Positions 1 to 8,442 of a DNA stretch of 64,000 nucleotides are shown here, piece after piece. Each line of letters opens with the position of its first letter. Position 1 is the first letter of the stretch. The stretch lies in assembly GCA_017438745.1 (NCBI GenBank), contig JAFRUS010000045.1, positions 1 through 64,000 on the forward strand. Reading direction: 5' to 3'. The DNA is from Oscillospiraceae bacterium (lineage in GTDB: Bacteria; Bacillota; Clostridia; Oscillospirales; Ruminococcaceae). A model generated the notes under the pieces. It did no database searches, was not told the origin of the DNA, and saw only the letters and a program-made list of their open reading frames with translations. The position numbers and the translations under genes are program-made.

Positions 1-20
1 ACAGTACAAGGGCATCAGAA

Positions 21-49
21 TTCGTGCATCAAATCATATTTTTCGTGCA
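21..49 (+). promoter_or_regulatory. 21-bp-spaced direct repeats, putative LytTR binding sites
   Basis: The octamer TTCGTGCA occurs at 21-28 and again at 42-49, exactly 21 bp apart (two helical turns). The second copy ends six bases before the -35 box of the LytTR regulator gene. LytTR-family regulators such as AgrA bind paired direct repeats with about this period, so autoregulation is likely. The binding is inferred. Confidence 0.55.
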
Positions 50-54
50 GGGAA

Positions 55-83
55 TTCTCAGAAGCCGGAAAATATGGTATAAT
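55..83 (+). promoter_or_regulatory. Sigma-A-type promoter of the LytTR regulator gene
   Basis: The -35 box TTCTCA (55-60) is separated by 17 bp from a perfect TATAAT (78-83). The weak -35 next to a repeat pair suggests an activator-dependent promoter. Confidence 0.6.
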
Positions 84-116
84 AAAATCTGATGACAAAT
101 GAAAGGAGTTCTCCAT

Positions 117-815
117 ATGCTTATAGCAATATGTGACGACAGCAAATCAGATGCCGAAATGATCAGATTTTCACTCATGGATATCACCGATGAGATCGAG
201 ATCGTGTGGTTTGAAAAGGGATCTGAACTTACAGAAAGCATAAAGAACGGTACTTACTATGATCTTGTTTTTCAGGACATATATCTTGAAAAAGAGATCG
301 GTATGGATATAGCCAGGACGGTAAAGGAACTGTCTCCGGACACGCAGATAATTTTTGTCACGACAAGCCTTGATCATGCAATAGACGCTTTTAAGGTACA
401 GGCTATCGATTATCTTGTGAAGCCATGCACCGAAGCAGACGTGGTAAAGGCATTCAGCCGCGTGACTATGAAGCGGAACAGTCAAGCCTCTTCCTCCGTT
501 GTTCTGAATTCCAGAAAAGACATCCGTGTATTCTATCCTGAAAATGTTATAAAGATCGAAAGCGACCGTCACTACACAAACATCTACTCAAAGAATAAAA
601 AAGCAGAACGTCTGCTCATCAGTTTCACGAAAGCAGCAGAACAGTTTGGAAAGAAATTCATTGAAATACGCCGCGGACTTCTTGTAAACCCGGATTATAT
701 AGAAAAGATCACCGGAGCAACGGTGATTCTCTCTGACGGAAGTACATACATACTTCCAAAAGCTAAAAAGGACAGCGTCATAACTCAGTATACCGATTAT
801 ATTACCAGTCAGTGA
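117..815 (+). CDS. LytTR-family response regulator
   Basis: This is a 232-residue cytoplasmic response regulator. The N-terminal receiver domain has the acidic pair D7-D8, phosphoacceptor D54 in the FQDIYL context, and the conserved Lys in DYLVKP. The C-terminal part (about 130-232) is a LytTR DNA-binding domain. I chose ATG 117 rather than the in-frame ATG at 99 because GAAAGGAG (101-108) lies 8 bases before it and overlaps the upstream ATG. No histidine kinase is adjacent, so the partner is probably left of the window. Known family members control peptide signalling, competence or surface functions; the target here is unknown apart from probable autoregulation through the upstream repeats. 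Confidence 0.9.
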   Translation: MLIAICDDSKSDAEMIRFSLMDITDEIEIVWFEKGSELTESIKNGTYYDLVFQDIYLEKEIGMDIARTVKELSPDTQIIFVTTSLDHAIDAFKVQAIDYLVKPCTEADVVKAFSRVTMKRNSQASSSVVLNSRKDIRVFYPENVIKIESDRHYTNIYSKNKKAERLLISFTKAAEQFGKKFIEIRRGLLVNPDYIEKITGATVILSDGSTYILPKAKKDSVITQYTDYITSQ

Positions 816-823
816 AAATAGCG

Positions 824-866
824 AAACAGCCTGTGTACCACATAGCAGTACACAGGCTGTTTTATT
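824..866. terminator. Bidirectional intrinsic terminator between convergent genes
   Basis: A perfect 14-bp stem (824-837 with 849-862) is followed by T-rich sequence on both strands. It serves the LytTR gene and the convergent M23 peptidase gene. Confidence 0.85.
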
Positions 867-870
867 ATTA

Positions 871-2418
871 TTATTCGTTCTGATAACTGAAACTGTCAGG
901 ATCAACTTTCACGTTGTTTGTTCTTACTTCAAAGTGAAGGTGCGGACCTGTCGAAGAACCTGTTGTTCCTACAAGGCCGATAAGCTGACCCTTCGATACA
1001 CGCTGTCCCGTGCTTACGAATACAGCCTGAAGATGCGCATATACTGTAGAATGAACTGCATCATCGTGAGCAATTATGATATAGTTTCCGTATCCGCCGC
1101 CGCATGAGCACGCATATTCATGAGTACATCCTGTATCAACACTTTTAGCTACAATACCGTTGTCGGCTGCATATACTTTAGCACCTCTGATACCGCCCTC
1201 GTGACCTAATCCGTCTACGTCGATAGCGCCGTGATTTCTTCCGTCCCAGAAATCACTTGAACGGTGAGTGAATCCCGGTACAGGCCAGTACATAAGAGAT
1301 GAATTATCCGCCTGAGGAGCATCATTGGTGTCAGGAACTACCGGCTCGTCTTCCGGTTCATCCTCAGGAACCTGTGTTACAGGTTTTTCCTCTTCCTCAG
1401 GAGCCTGTGTTACAGGTTTCTCCTGTTCACGTTCAGCAGCCTCTGCCGCCCTTCTTGACGCTTCTGCCTTTCTTGATTCTTCGGCTTTTCTCGACTCTTC
1501 AGCCTGTCTTGATTCTTCAGCGGCTATAGCAAGCGATTCAGATACTCTCTTTGATTCAGCGATGGATTCCTGCCTCATCTGTTCCATGATCTCGTCAATG
1601 GCTTCATCCATCTTTTTCTGTTCTTCTTCCTTAAGAGCAATAAGTTCCTGACTTTCTACGATATGACTTGAAATCGCTGACTTTTCGCTGTCGAGTTTCT
1701 GAAGCTCTTCACTCGTGTAATCATAATCTGCGTTAAGCTCTTCCAGTTTTTCATTCAGCTCTTCCTTTTTAGCTGCCGCATCTTCAAGGTCTCCGGAAAG
1801 CTTCTCCTGTCTGTTCTGAAGTTCTTCCTTCATACTTTTTAATTCTGCAAGCTGTTCATTGAGCTTTGTGACCAGCTTTTTATCGTGATCAGCGACCCTT
1901 GAAATGATCTCGAACTTCATCAGAATATCTTCAAAATTGCTTGAACCGGAAAGAACTGCTGCCAGATTGTCTCCGCCGGACATATAGGATGCGCGAAGAC
2001 GTTTCTTGTAGAGTTCCATATTTTCATCTATAAGTTCATTCTGAGTACCGATCTTTTTTTCAACGTTGGAAATGCCTGCTACGTTTTCCTGAATATCTTC
2101 ATCGATCTGATTCATCTGTTCGACTACTACGCCGATGTTCTGATTCTGAAGAACGATCTTCTCATTAAGAGCATTCTGATAATCAAGTTTCGTACTCTCA
2201 TCTGATACAACAGAATCATAATCCTTCTTTGCTTCCTCGATTTCTTTCTTCAGCTCAGCTATCTTTTTGTCATTTTCGGCTTTCTGGTCTTCAAGATCCT
2301 GTATAGTTGGTTTATCTTCTGTAGCTGAAGAAAGAAAAGCCATCGAATTACCCGATGCACTGTATGCAGTCACACATGCGATCAGTCCTGCGAGTATTCG
2401 TTTTTTCATATTCTTCAT
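871..2418 (-). CDS. Secreted murein hydrolase: coiled coil plus M23 peptidase
   Basis: The protein has about 515 residues. A signal peptide is followed by a long coiled coil rich in Glu, Lys and Gln (about residues 40-290), a Ser/Ala/Glu low-complexity stretch of repeated RKAEESRKAEESR type, a Pro/Glu linker, and a C-terminal LytM/M23 domain. The zinc-site motifs HGAIDVD and HLHFEV are intact, so it should be an active endopeptidase. The layout matches CwlO/EnvC-type hydrolases controlled by an FtsEX-like complex. ATG 2418 lies two bases after the stop of the YlbF-type gene, which suggests translational coupling; ATG 2409 is an alternative start. Confidence 0.85.
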   Translation of the reverse strand: MKNMKKRILAGLIACVTAYSASGNSMAFLSSATEDKPTIQDLEDQKAENDKKIAELKKEIEEAKKDYDSVVSDESTKLDYQNALNEKIVLQNQNIGVVVEQMNQIDEDIQENVAGISNVEKKIGTQNELIDENMELYKKRLRASYMSGGDNLAAVLSGSSNFEDILMKFEIISRVADHDKKLVTKLNEQLAELKSMKEELQNRQEKLSGDLEDAAAKKEELNEKLEELNADYDYTSEELQKLDSEKSAISSHIVESQELIALKEEEQKKMDEAIDEIMEQMRQESIAESKRVSESLAIAAEESRQAEESRKAEESRKAEASRRAAEAAEREQEKPVTQAPEEEEKPVTQVPEDEPEDEPVVPDTNDAPQADNSSLMYWPVPGFTHRSSDFWDGRNHGAIDVDGLGHEGGIRGAKVYAADNGIVAKSVDTGCTHEYACSCGGGYGNYIIIAHDDAVHSTVYAHLQAVFVSTGQRVSKGQLIGLVGTTGSSTGPHLHFEVRTNNVKVDPDSFSYQNE

Positions 2419-2420
2419 GA

Positions 2421-2828
2421 TCAGTGGCACCCCGCACATGATTCGCAGCTTCCTGTGCATCCTGTTGTAACAGGGCATGTATCAGGATCTTCGCCGTTTG
2501 CACACTGTGTAATTACAGTATTTATCTGTGAAAGCATTGAATCCATCTCAGCCTTTGCTGCTTCAAATTCCATCATAAGCTCTGAACCCATGATGCTTCC
2601 GTAAAGATTCTTGATGTCATCGTCAAGCTGTGTGAGCTTTTCAGCATCCTTGTCGTCCTTTGACATTTCGCCGGCGAGTTCTACACGAAGATCGTTGAAT
2701 TCGCTGATCATCTTCTGAAGCTCAGGGTCGTTGTCGTTCTTTTCTCTTGCGGCAACATATGCCTTGTATCTTGCATCCTGCTGGATGAGCTTTCCGAGTT
2801 CTCTTGTCATTTCAATAACTTTGTCCAT
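2421..2828 (-). CDS. YlbF/YmcA-family protein with Cys-rich tail
   Basis: This is a 135-residue helical protein of the YlbF/YmcA family. In Bacillus these act with YaaT in an RNA-decay/RNase Y complex that carries iron-sulfur clusters. The first 105 residues are the usual family helices. The last 25 add a tail with six cysteines in CxxxxxC, CxxxC and CxxC arrangements, ending in CAGCH, which looks like a metal or cluster ligand set. GGAGG sits before ATG 2828. It lies between miaB, whose product also carries Fe-S clusters, and the murein hydrolase, all on the same strand. Confidence 0.8.
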   Translation of the reverse strand: MDKVIEMTRELGKLIQQDARYKAYVAAREKNDNDPELQKMISEFNDLRVELAGEMSKDDKDAEKLTQLDDDIKNLYGSIMGSELMMEFEAAKAEMDSMLSQINTVITQCANGEDPDTCPVTTGCTGSCESCAGCH

Positions 2829-2854
2829 TATAATTTCCTCCGAATTATTTTTAT

Positions 2855-2945
2855 GAAAGCACTGATTTAATCGGCAATCCGACTACGCCGGAGGGAAATT
2901 GGCGGGGCTTCGCCCCGGTCCCCCTCGCTGATTTTTAATCAGCCA
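2855..2945. repeat. MITE-like palindromic element, copy 1
   Basis: The left end GAAAGCACTGATTTAATCGG resembles the family end. The conserved GGGGCTTCGCCCC hairpin is at 2904-2916 and the right part is GCTGATTTTTAATCAGC. The right end overlaps the miaB stop codon, so the element supplies the end of that gene. This copy lacks a clean right terminal repeat. Confidence 0.65.
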
Positions 2946-4305
2946 GTTCACCGTCAAGCGCCCAGTTGCGCGCACCGGTTATTTTTACTTTTACGAAATT
3001 TCCTGTAAGCGAGCTGTCCCCGCGGAAATTTACTATTATAAATTCACGGCTTTTTCCTGTAAGAGTTCCTTCGCCGCCCTTGCCCGGACCGTCAACAAGA
3101 ACTTCCAGTGTCCTGCCGATATATTTCTTATAGTCCTCAGTGGTTATTTTCCTCTGAAGCTCAAGGAGTTTCTGCATTCTCTCCTGCTTTGCGGAATAAG
3201 GCGTCTTATCGTCGATAAGTGCTGCCTTCGTTCCTGTTCGCTTCGAGTAAATGAAGCTGTAGATGTTGCTGTAGCGTACCTTTTCGATAAGCTTCAGTGT
3301 GTCTTCAAACTCCTCGTCTGTCTCGTTCGGGAATCCGATGAGAATGTCCGTCGAGAAAGTAAAGTCAGGATCCTTGCTCTTTGCATAGTCTATGATCTCG
3401 AGATATTTTTCCGCAGTATAACGTCTGTTCATTCTTTCAAGCACTGAGTTGCTTCCGGACTGTACAGGAAGATGCAGAAAATGTCCTGCCTTTTCGCAGT
3501 CTGCCAGCGCATCGATAAGATCCTTTCCGGCATCTTTCGGATGTGATGACATGAATCTTATTATAAAATCGCCCTCGATGGCATTTATTCTTCTTAAAAG
3601 TTCAGGAAACTTAATTCCGTCTTCAAGATCGTTTCCGTATGAGTTTACGTTCTGACCAAGAAGCATTATCTCCTTGTATCCTTCATTTACAAGACCACGT
3701 ACCTCATCGATGATAAGTTCCGGCAGACGGCTTCTTTCCCTGCCGCGGACGTAAGGAACTATACAGTAGGTGCAGAAATTGTTGCAGCCGTACATTATCG
3801 GGACTGAGGCCTTGAAAGTGCTGCTTCTTATCTGCTCGTTGCCCTCGGAAACATCTTTTCCCGGACCGGTTTCATCGTAGACATGCTTTCTGCCTTCAAG
3901 CACCTCGAAGACATATTTCGGAAAACGGTCAAACGCATTGGTTCCGAAAACTATGTCAACATATTTGTAGGAGGATCTGATTTTTTCCACAACATCAGCC
4001 TGTTCAGTCATGCATCCGGAAACGCAGATTATCATTTCCTTTTTCTGCTCCTTGTAGTGCTTTAAAAATCCGAGATTTCCAAAGACACGTTCCTCGGCAT
4101 TTTCACGCACCGCACAGGTATTGAAAATAACAAGGTCAGCTTCCTCCGGTACTTCAGTGAAACCAAAGCCCATTTTAAAAAGCAGCCCTTTAAGTTTTTC
4201 ACCGTCAGTGACATTGAGCTGACAGCCGTAGTTATGAACATGAGCAAGAGGCGGCGCCTCGCGCTTTTCATTTATAGATCTTACCTTTTCGATGTAAAGG
4301 TCCAA
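2935..4305 (-). CDS. miaB: tRNA-2-methylthio-N6-dimethylallyladenosine synthase
   Basis: MiaB adds the methylthio group to i6A37 of tRNAs. The N-terminal UPF0004 domain has the three cluster cysteines (NYGCQLN, NTCAVREN, SGCMTEQ). The radical SAM motif is FCTYCIVPYVRGRE, and a C-terminal TRAM domain is present. Length is normal for the family (about 456 residues). Start choice is open: ATG at 4323 and 4311 are in frame, but GGAGG at 4313-4317 is too close to 4311 and sits ideally (7 bases) before TTG 4305, so I favour TTG. The last codons lie inside a palindromic repeat element. Confidence 0.93.
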   Translation of the reverse strand: MDLYIEKVRSINEKREAPPLAHVHNYGCQLNVTDGEKLKGLLFKMGFGFTEVPEEADLVIFNTCAVRENAEERVFGNLGFLKHYKEQKKEMIICVSGCMTEQADVVEKIRSSYKYVDIVFGTNAFDRFPKYVFEVLEGRKHVYDETGPGKDVSEGNEQIRSSTFKASVPIMYGCNNFCTYCIVPYVRGRERSRLPELIIDEVRGLVNEGYKEIMLLGQNVNSYGNDLEDGIKFPELLRRINAIEGDFIIRFMSSHPKDAGKDLIDALADCEKAGHFLHLPVQSGSNSVLERMNRRYTAEKYLEIIDYAKSKDPDFTFSTDILIGFPNETDEEFEDTLKLIEKVRYSNIYSFIYSKRTGTKAALIDDKTPYSAKQERMQKLLELQRKITTEDYKKYIGRTLEVLVDGPGKGGEGTLTGKSREFIIVNFRGDSSLTGNFVKVKITGARNWALDGELAD

Positions 4306-4340
4306 AATCATTCCTCCGATCATTTGCGCATATGCAGATC

Positions 4341-4441
4341 AAGCCGCAGATCCGGCTTCGCCGGATCTGCGAAAGGGAGAAAAGACGGGGCTTCGCCCCG
4401 GTCCCCCACGCTGTTTTATGAATAAATCAGCGTTTCCTTAC
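4341..4441. repeat. MITE-like palindromic element, copy 2
   Basis: It contains a perfect hairpin GCAGATCCGG-CTTCG-CCGGATCTGC (4346-4370), the shared CGGGGCTTCGCCCCG hairpin (4386-4400) and the right end ATCAGCGTTTCCTTA. The left terminal repeat is missing. Confidence 0.7.
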
Positions 4442-4484
4442 TATTATATCACGATTTACGAAGATTCGCAAGCCGGGCTTTTTT

Positions 4485-4537
4485 CAAAAGTAAAACATCC
4501 GCAGGACCCCGGAATAACGGTTGTTCTGCGGATGTTT
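4485..4537 (-). terminator. Terminator of the GH43/CE1 gene
   Basis: A 12-bp stem AAACATCCGCAG/CTGCGGATGTTT (4493-4504 with 4526-4537) is followed on the minus strand by a T-rich run. Confidence 0.75.
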
Positions 4538-4567
4538 ATTACTGTTTATGGAAGCTATTAGTTTTTA

Positions 4568-7500
4568 TCAGTTTTCTTCATGGAAGAATGAAGGGAGAAC
4601 ATCGTAGATGTAGTGTCTTACATATCCCCACCAGTGTGTCTTGCCAGGTGCCACAAGGTAGTAGAAGTTACCCTTTGAGAAGTCTGAAGTGTAAACAAAC
4701 TGGCTCATCTTCTTCATTTCATCCATCTGAGGATTCATGTTAGCATATGCGATATCTTCTGATCCGGTGCATGCCATGATGAAGTATTCGTTCTTCTTGA
4801 GGCCTGACTTGTCAACTGCGTCTGCTACTGACTTAGCCTTGGCATATCCGCCGCCGCTTGCTTCCCAGTTATCGCCGCTGAGCGGGAGCCAGTATGCACA
4901 TACAGGGAGACCGTCATGAACGAGTGCAGCCCATGTTGATGCTGAACCCATTGAGAATCCGCCGTATGCACGGTGATATCTTGAAGCCTTTATATCGGCT
5001 GCAGAAGTTGACTCTGCATATGTTGAGTACTTTGCCTCAATGAACGGGATAAGGCTCTGCTGCCATTCCTTGTAGAATGTCTGAGCTGTACTCTTATTGA
5101 ATGTAGGGCATACAACAATGAGTGGTTCGAGCTCGCCGTTCATGATCATGTTGTCAAGAATGTTGTGAAGCTTAACATCATTGCTGAAAATAGTAGTTTC
5201 GTTTTCACCGCCGCCGTGCATGAGGTAAAGTATATTGTACTTCTGTGAAGGATCATAGCCGTATGGTGTGTAAACGAGACACTTGTTGCTTCCGTTGATA
5301 CCGTTGTATGTTTCAGTAGTTATCTTTCCCTGCTTTGAGCACGGGTTGAGATAATTGCCAGGAGCTTCCTTAAATGAGATGCTGGCATTGTAGTTATAAG
5401 GCTTTTTCTCTGGTTCCGGAGGTGTGTTGTCCGGGAACTCTGTGAGTGTACCGAGGAGGTACTTCTGAAGATTCATAGCATCTTCAGCATTTGTTTCCCT
5501 GCTCTTGTCAACGTCACCGTTGCTCTTTGCAGCCTTTGTTGAGAAACCGTTGATAATACCGCTCTTGAGAGCAACAAGGTCAGCAACTGTAATTCTCTTG
5601 TCGAAGTCAACGTCGCCCTTGATGTCTGTAGGAGTTCTTACGATGGACTTAGGTCCGTCTATCTTTGTTCCTGCAGCTGCTGCAATAACTTCATCAATGC
5701 AGAAGTCCATTGTACCTGAAGTTGTTTCAGCGATAAGCATGAGGTTTGAAGCACCTGAAGGGATCTTGTAGTTTGCGTTGTAAAGCTGAACATATTCGCC
5801 AGGGTTTCCGTAAACCTGTGCGATCTTGTCGTACTGTGTGTCACCGCTTGCATCATCGTACTGAAGTGTAAGCTTGTATTCAACAGCATCATCAGCCTTA
5901 GGAGCGTTGAAGCATGCACTGAATGCATATTCGCTTCCTGCCTTGAATGAAGAACTTAATGACTTTGTTGCACCGTTCCATGTATCTTCACGGCCTGTTA
6001 TGCTGAGAGATGCACTGCCTGCATAGTGTGAAGATGTTGTCTTGGAAACTGATGCGCCGCCGCGTGCTGTCCAGCTGTCTGTGCTGCTTTCAAATGTATC
6101 ATGGAATATGTAGTCTCCGGTATTAACTGACGGAGTTGCAGTTGGATTTGCTGTAGGACTGGTTGTAGTTGTCGGCTTTACTGTAGGTTCTGTTGTAGGT
6201 GATGATGTTACCTTGTCAGAGCTGAACTGCCACCAGTCAAGATTGAACAGGTAGCTGCTGCTTCCGCGGAATACAAGATAAAGGTCGTGAACGTCTGTTG
6301 CACCCTTTACTGTTGTGCTGAATTCCTTGAAGTTCTGCCAGCCTGATGTGCCTGAGATATCGCACTTACCGATTACAGGGCCGTCCTTCTTGTCAAGGTG
6401 AAGCTCGATTGCTCCGCCTTCGCTGTCAGAGCCTGCGCTTATTGTGAACTTTTCAGCGCCTTCCTTGAAGTCAACACCCTTTACCTTGATGTATGAACCA
6501 TCCTGAATGTTGGATACATTAGCGCCGTTGTCAGACTTGTTTCTTTCGATCTTAATGCCTTCGCTCCAGCAGATGGTCTCAGCTTCGGTCTTCTTGTAAG
6601 GATCAAGATATTCGAGCTGTTTCGGACCTTCATTGCTCATTGTAAGAAGCGGGATTGATCCGTCAGCATTGTATGTGAATTCCTCAACACATGCACTTCT
6701 GTTGAATGTGCCGCCGCCCTTAAGGCCGTTCTTGTGATAGAAGAAATATGAATGATCCTTGAAGTCGATGATACCGCCGTGGGTTGTGAAACAGTTGTGC
6801 GGCTTCATGATCTGACCGCCGTATGTCCACGGTCCTGTGATTGACTTGGATGTTGAGTATCCCATACTCTCGCCGCCGTCATTGCCGTAGAATGCAGCAA
6901 ATACAAGGTAGTAAAGATCATTATGCTTTGTGATCCACGGACCTTCACCGTATGAGCATCCCTTTTTGCCGGGACCGAAAGAATTCGAATTCATATCAAA
7001 CTTGTTGATCGGTCCGTCAAGTGTGATCATGTCTTCCTTGAGTTTTACCCAGTAACATGTAGGGTTACCGAACATAAGATATGCCTGACCGTCATCGTCG
7101 ATCATAACAGTCGGGTCGATGTAATCCCAGTTCGGTCCAACCAGACATTTTCCGAGAACATCCTTGTAAGGACCTGCAGGTGAATCAGCAACGAGAACGC
7201 CGATTGCACGTCCGCTGCCCACAGAACTTTCAACAGTTACATAGTAATAATACTTTCCGTTTCTTTCGATACACTGTGAAGCCCAGTAGGAATCTTTCTT
7301 TCCCCATTTGATTTCTTCCGAATCAATGATGCATCCGTGATTAGTCCAGTTCTGCATGTCTTTTGTTGACATACACTGATAACCGTTCATGTAGTAGAAA
7401 TCGTTGTTTCCGTCTCTGTCACGTCCGGTGAAAACATAGAGTTCGTCACCGAATACAACAGGTGCCGGGTCAGGTGTAAACGCCGTCTGAACGATTGGAT

Positions 7501-7594
7501 TGTCCGCATGGCTGATCGCTGCATTTGATCCGGCCATAACACCGGCTGCCATGAGGACTGAGGATGCATACAATACTAACTTTTTCATTTTCAT
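4568..7594 (-). CDS. Cellulosomal GH43-CBM6-CBM22-dockerin-CE1 enzyme
   Basis: This secreted enzyme of 1008 residues is built for arabinoxylan. After a signal peptide comes a five-bladed GH43 module (about 32-335) with the expected acids in DPAPVVF, YIDPTVM and YGEGPW. Then follow CBM6 (about 336-456, ending in LDWWQF), a Thr/Pro linker, CBM22 (about 492-645), a type I dockerin (about 660-721, GDVDFDKRITVADL) and CE1 (about 738-1008). The CE1 part closely resembles the feruloyl esterase of Clostridium thermocellum Xyn10B/XynY, with Ser in GFSMGS, Asp in GSEDIAYAN and His in KTHWWGY. Start ATG 7594 has GAGGAG 8 bases upstream. The likely activities are arabinofuranosidase or xylosidase plus ferulate removal; the exact GH43 substrate is not visible. 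Confidence 0.9.
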   Translation of the reverse strand: MKMKKLVLYASSVLMAAGVMAGSNAAISHADNPIVQTAFTPDPAPVVFGDELYVFTGRDRDGNNDFYYMNGYQCMSTKDMQNWTNHGCIIDSEEIKWGKKDSYWASQCIERNGKYYYYVTVESSVGSGRAIGVLVADSPAGPYKDVLGKCLVGPNWDYIDPTVMIDDDGQAYLMFGNPTCYWVKLKEDMITLDGPINKFDMNSNSFGPGKKGCSYGEGPWITKHNDLYYLVFAAFYGNDGGESMGYSTSKSITGPWTYGGQIMKPHNCFTTHGGIIDFKDHSYFFYHKNGLKGGGTFNRSACVEEFTYNADGSIPLLTMSNEGPKQLEYLDPYKKTEAETICWSEGIKIERNKSDNGANVSNIQDGSYIKVKGVDFKEGAEKFTISAGSDSEGGAIELHLDKKDGPVIGKCDISGTSGWQNFKEFSTTVKGATDVHDLYLVFRGSSSYLFNLDWWQFSSDKVTSSPTTEPTVKPTTTTSPTANPTATPSVNTGDYIFHDTFESSTDSWTARGGASVSKTTSSHYAGSASLSITGREDTWNGATKSLSSSFKAGSEYAFSACFNAPKADDAVEYKLTLQYDDASGDTQYDKIAQVYGNPGEYVQLYNANYKIPSGASNLMLIAETTSGTMDFCIDEVIAAAAGTKIDGPKSIVRTPTDIKGDVDFDKRITVADLVALKSGIINGFSTKAAKSNGDVDKSRETNAEDAMNLQKYLLGTLTEFPDNTPPEPEKKPYNYNASISFKEAPGNYLNPCSKQGKITTETYNGINGSNKCLVYTPYGYDPSQKYNILYLMHGGGENETTIFSNDVKLHNILDNMIMNGELEPLIVVCPTFNKSTAQTFYKEWQQSLIPFIEAKYSTYAESTSAADIKASRYHRAYGGFSMGSASTWAALVHDGLPVCAYWLPLSGDNWEASGGGYAKAKSVADAVDKSGLKKNEYFIMACTGSEDIAYANMNPQMDEMKKMSQFVYTSDFSKGNFYYLVAPGKTHWWGYVRHYIYDVLPSFFHEEN

Positions 7595-7708
7595 TTGAAC
7601 AACTCCTCGCAAATAAATTAACTTTACGCATTCTTACAAATTTTTAAAGCATGTATTTTACACAATACCATACTAATTACACAAAACTTATAAACCTATC
7701 TAAGCTAA

Positions 7709-7737
7709 ATTATAACACAATACACGAACCTTTGCAA
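7709..7737 (-). promoter_or_regulatory. Promoter of the GH43/CE1 gene
   Basis: On the minus strand TTGCAA (7732-7737) is 17 bp from a perfect TATAAT (7709-7714). The leader to ATG 7594 is about 105 nt. The rest of the 7595-7945 gap holds two hairpins and no gene that I can support. Confidence 0.6.
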
Positions 7738-7835
7738 CAGCTTTTGTTTTTTTTGTGACGATTGGCAGTATAAAAAACGTTTTCATTCCTATCTTTCATA
7801 GGAAACAGCAAAAATCGCATAAAAAAGGAATAGAA

Positions 7836-7877
7836 AAATGCGTACAAATCACGTATTTTCGTAATTTGTACGCATTT
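7836..7877. terminator. Second hairpin downstream of the TM2 gene
   Basis: A 14-bp perfect stem (7836-7849 with 7864-7877) has T-rich flanks on both strands. It stands behind the TM2 terminator and insulates the GH43 promoter. Confidence 0.6.
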
Positions 7878-7885
7878 ATTTCACA

Positions 7886-7923
7886 CAAAAAAGTCTCATA
7901 TGACTTCGCAAGCCATATGAGAC
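7886..7923 (-). terminator. Terminator of the TM2-domain gene
   Basis: A 10-bp stem GTCTCATATG/CATATGAGAC (7893-7902 with 7914-7923) is followed on the minus strand by six T residues. Confidence 0.8.
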
Positions 7924-7945
7924 ACGATGACCGGTAAACTGATGA

Positions 7946-8185
7946 TCAGAACCAGCCTTTATGGTTGTTTACATAGATCTCCTGAAATTCTTCATCTGTC
8001 TTTGTCAGGTAAGTGATCCCTTCAACAATGCCTATAACTTCCATTACTGTTCCGCCAATACCACAGGTAAGTACTGAAACGAGAAGCATAATAAGTGCCT
8101 CTTTAGTATACCCGAGATAAAACTTGTGTGCCCCGAATGCCCCCAGAAAAATTCCGAGAAGACCAGCAGGTAATTTCTCTTTCAT
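7946..8185 (-). CDS. TM2-domain membrane protein
   Basis: This 79-residue protein has two membrane segments. The TM2 signature is clear: GAFGAHKFYLGY followed by a second hydrophobic helix. AGGAGG lies upstream of ATG 8185. It is monocistronic, with its own terminator. The family has no firm biochemical role in bacteria; a short cytoplasmic tail ends in KGWF. Confidence 0.85.
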   Translation of the reverse strand: MKEKLPAGLLGIFLGAFGAHKFYLGYTKEALIMLLVSVLTCGIGGTVMEVIGIVEGITYLTKTDEEFQEIYVNNHKGWF

Positions 8186-8292
8186 TTTATTGTCCTCCTA
8201 ATAATCTGAATATAATAAACGGCCAAATCAAGTCGTTTATTAATAAATTATAATATGTTTCCGATAATTTGTCAATGATTATTCATAATAAT

Positions 8293-8326
8293 ATAGAAAC
8301 ACTGATCAAATCGCCGGTTTTCCGGA
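8293..8326. repeat. Remnant of the MITE-like element (left end only)
   Basis: GAAACACTGATCAAATCG followed by a decayed CCGG hairpin matches the left 30 bases of the element at 21973, and then the similarity stops. Confidence 0.4.
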
Positions 8327-8346
8327 TGTATTCAGCACGTTTTCAC

Positions 8347-8375
8347 TTGCAAAAGCCTTGTTTATAGAGTATAAT
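8347..8375 (+). promoter_or_regulatory. Promoter of the lysozyme-like dockerin gene
   Basis: TTGCAA (8347-8352) is 17 bp from a perfect TATAAT (8370-8375). The same unusual -35 hexamer occurs at the GH43/CE1 gene. Confidence 0.75.
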
Positions 8376-8442
8376 AGCATCATAAGCGCACGTATTTACG
8401 AGGTGCGTCAAGAGGCTATAATTCCTGAAAGGATATGAAAAA

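Noticed and set aside
4386..4400. GGGGCTTCGCCCC hairpins as independent terminators
   Set aside because: They lack T-runs and always occur inside the same dispersed palindromic element, so I treat them as parts of that repeat.
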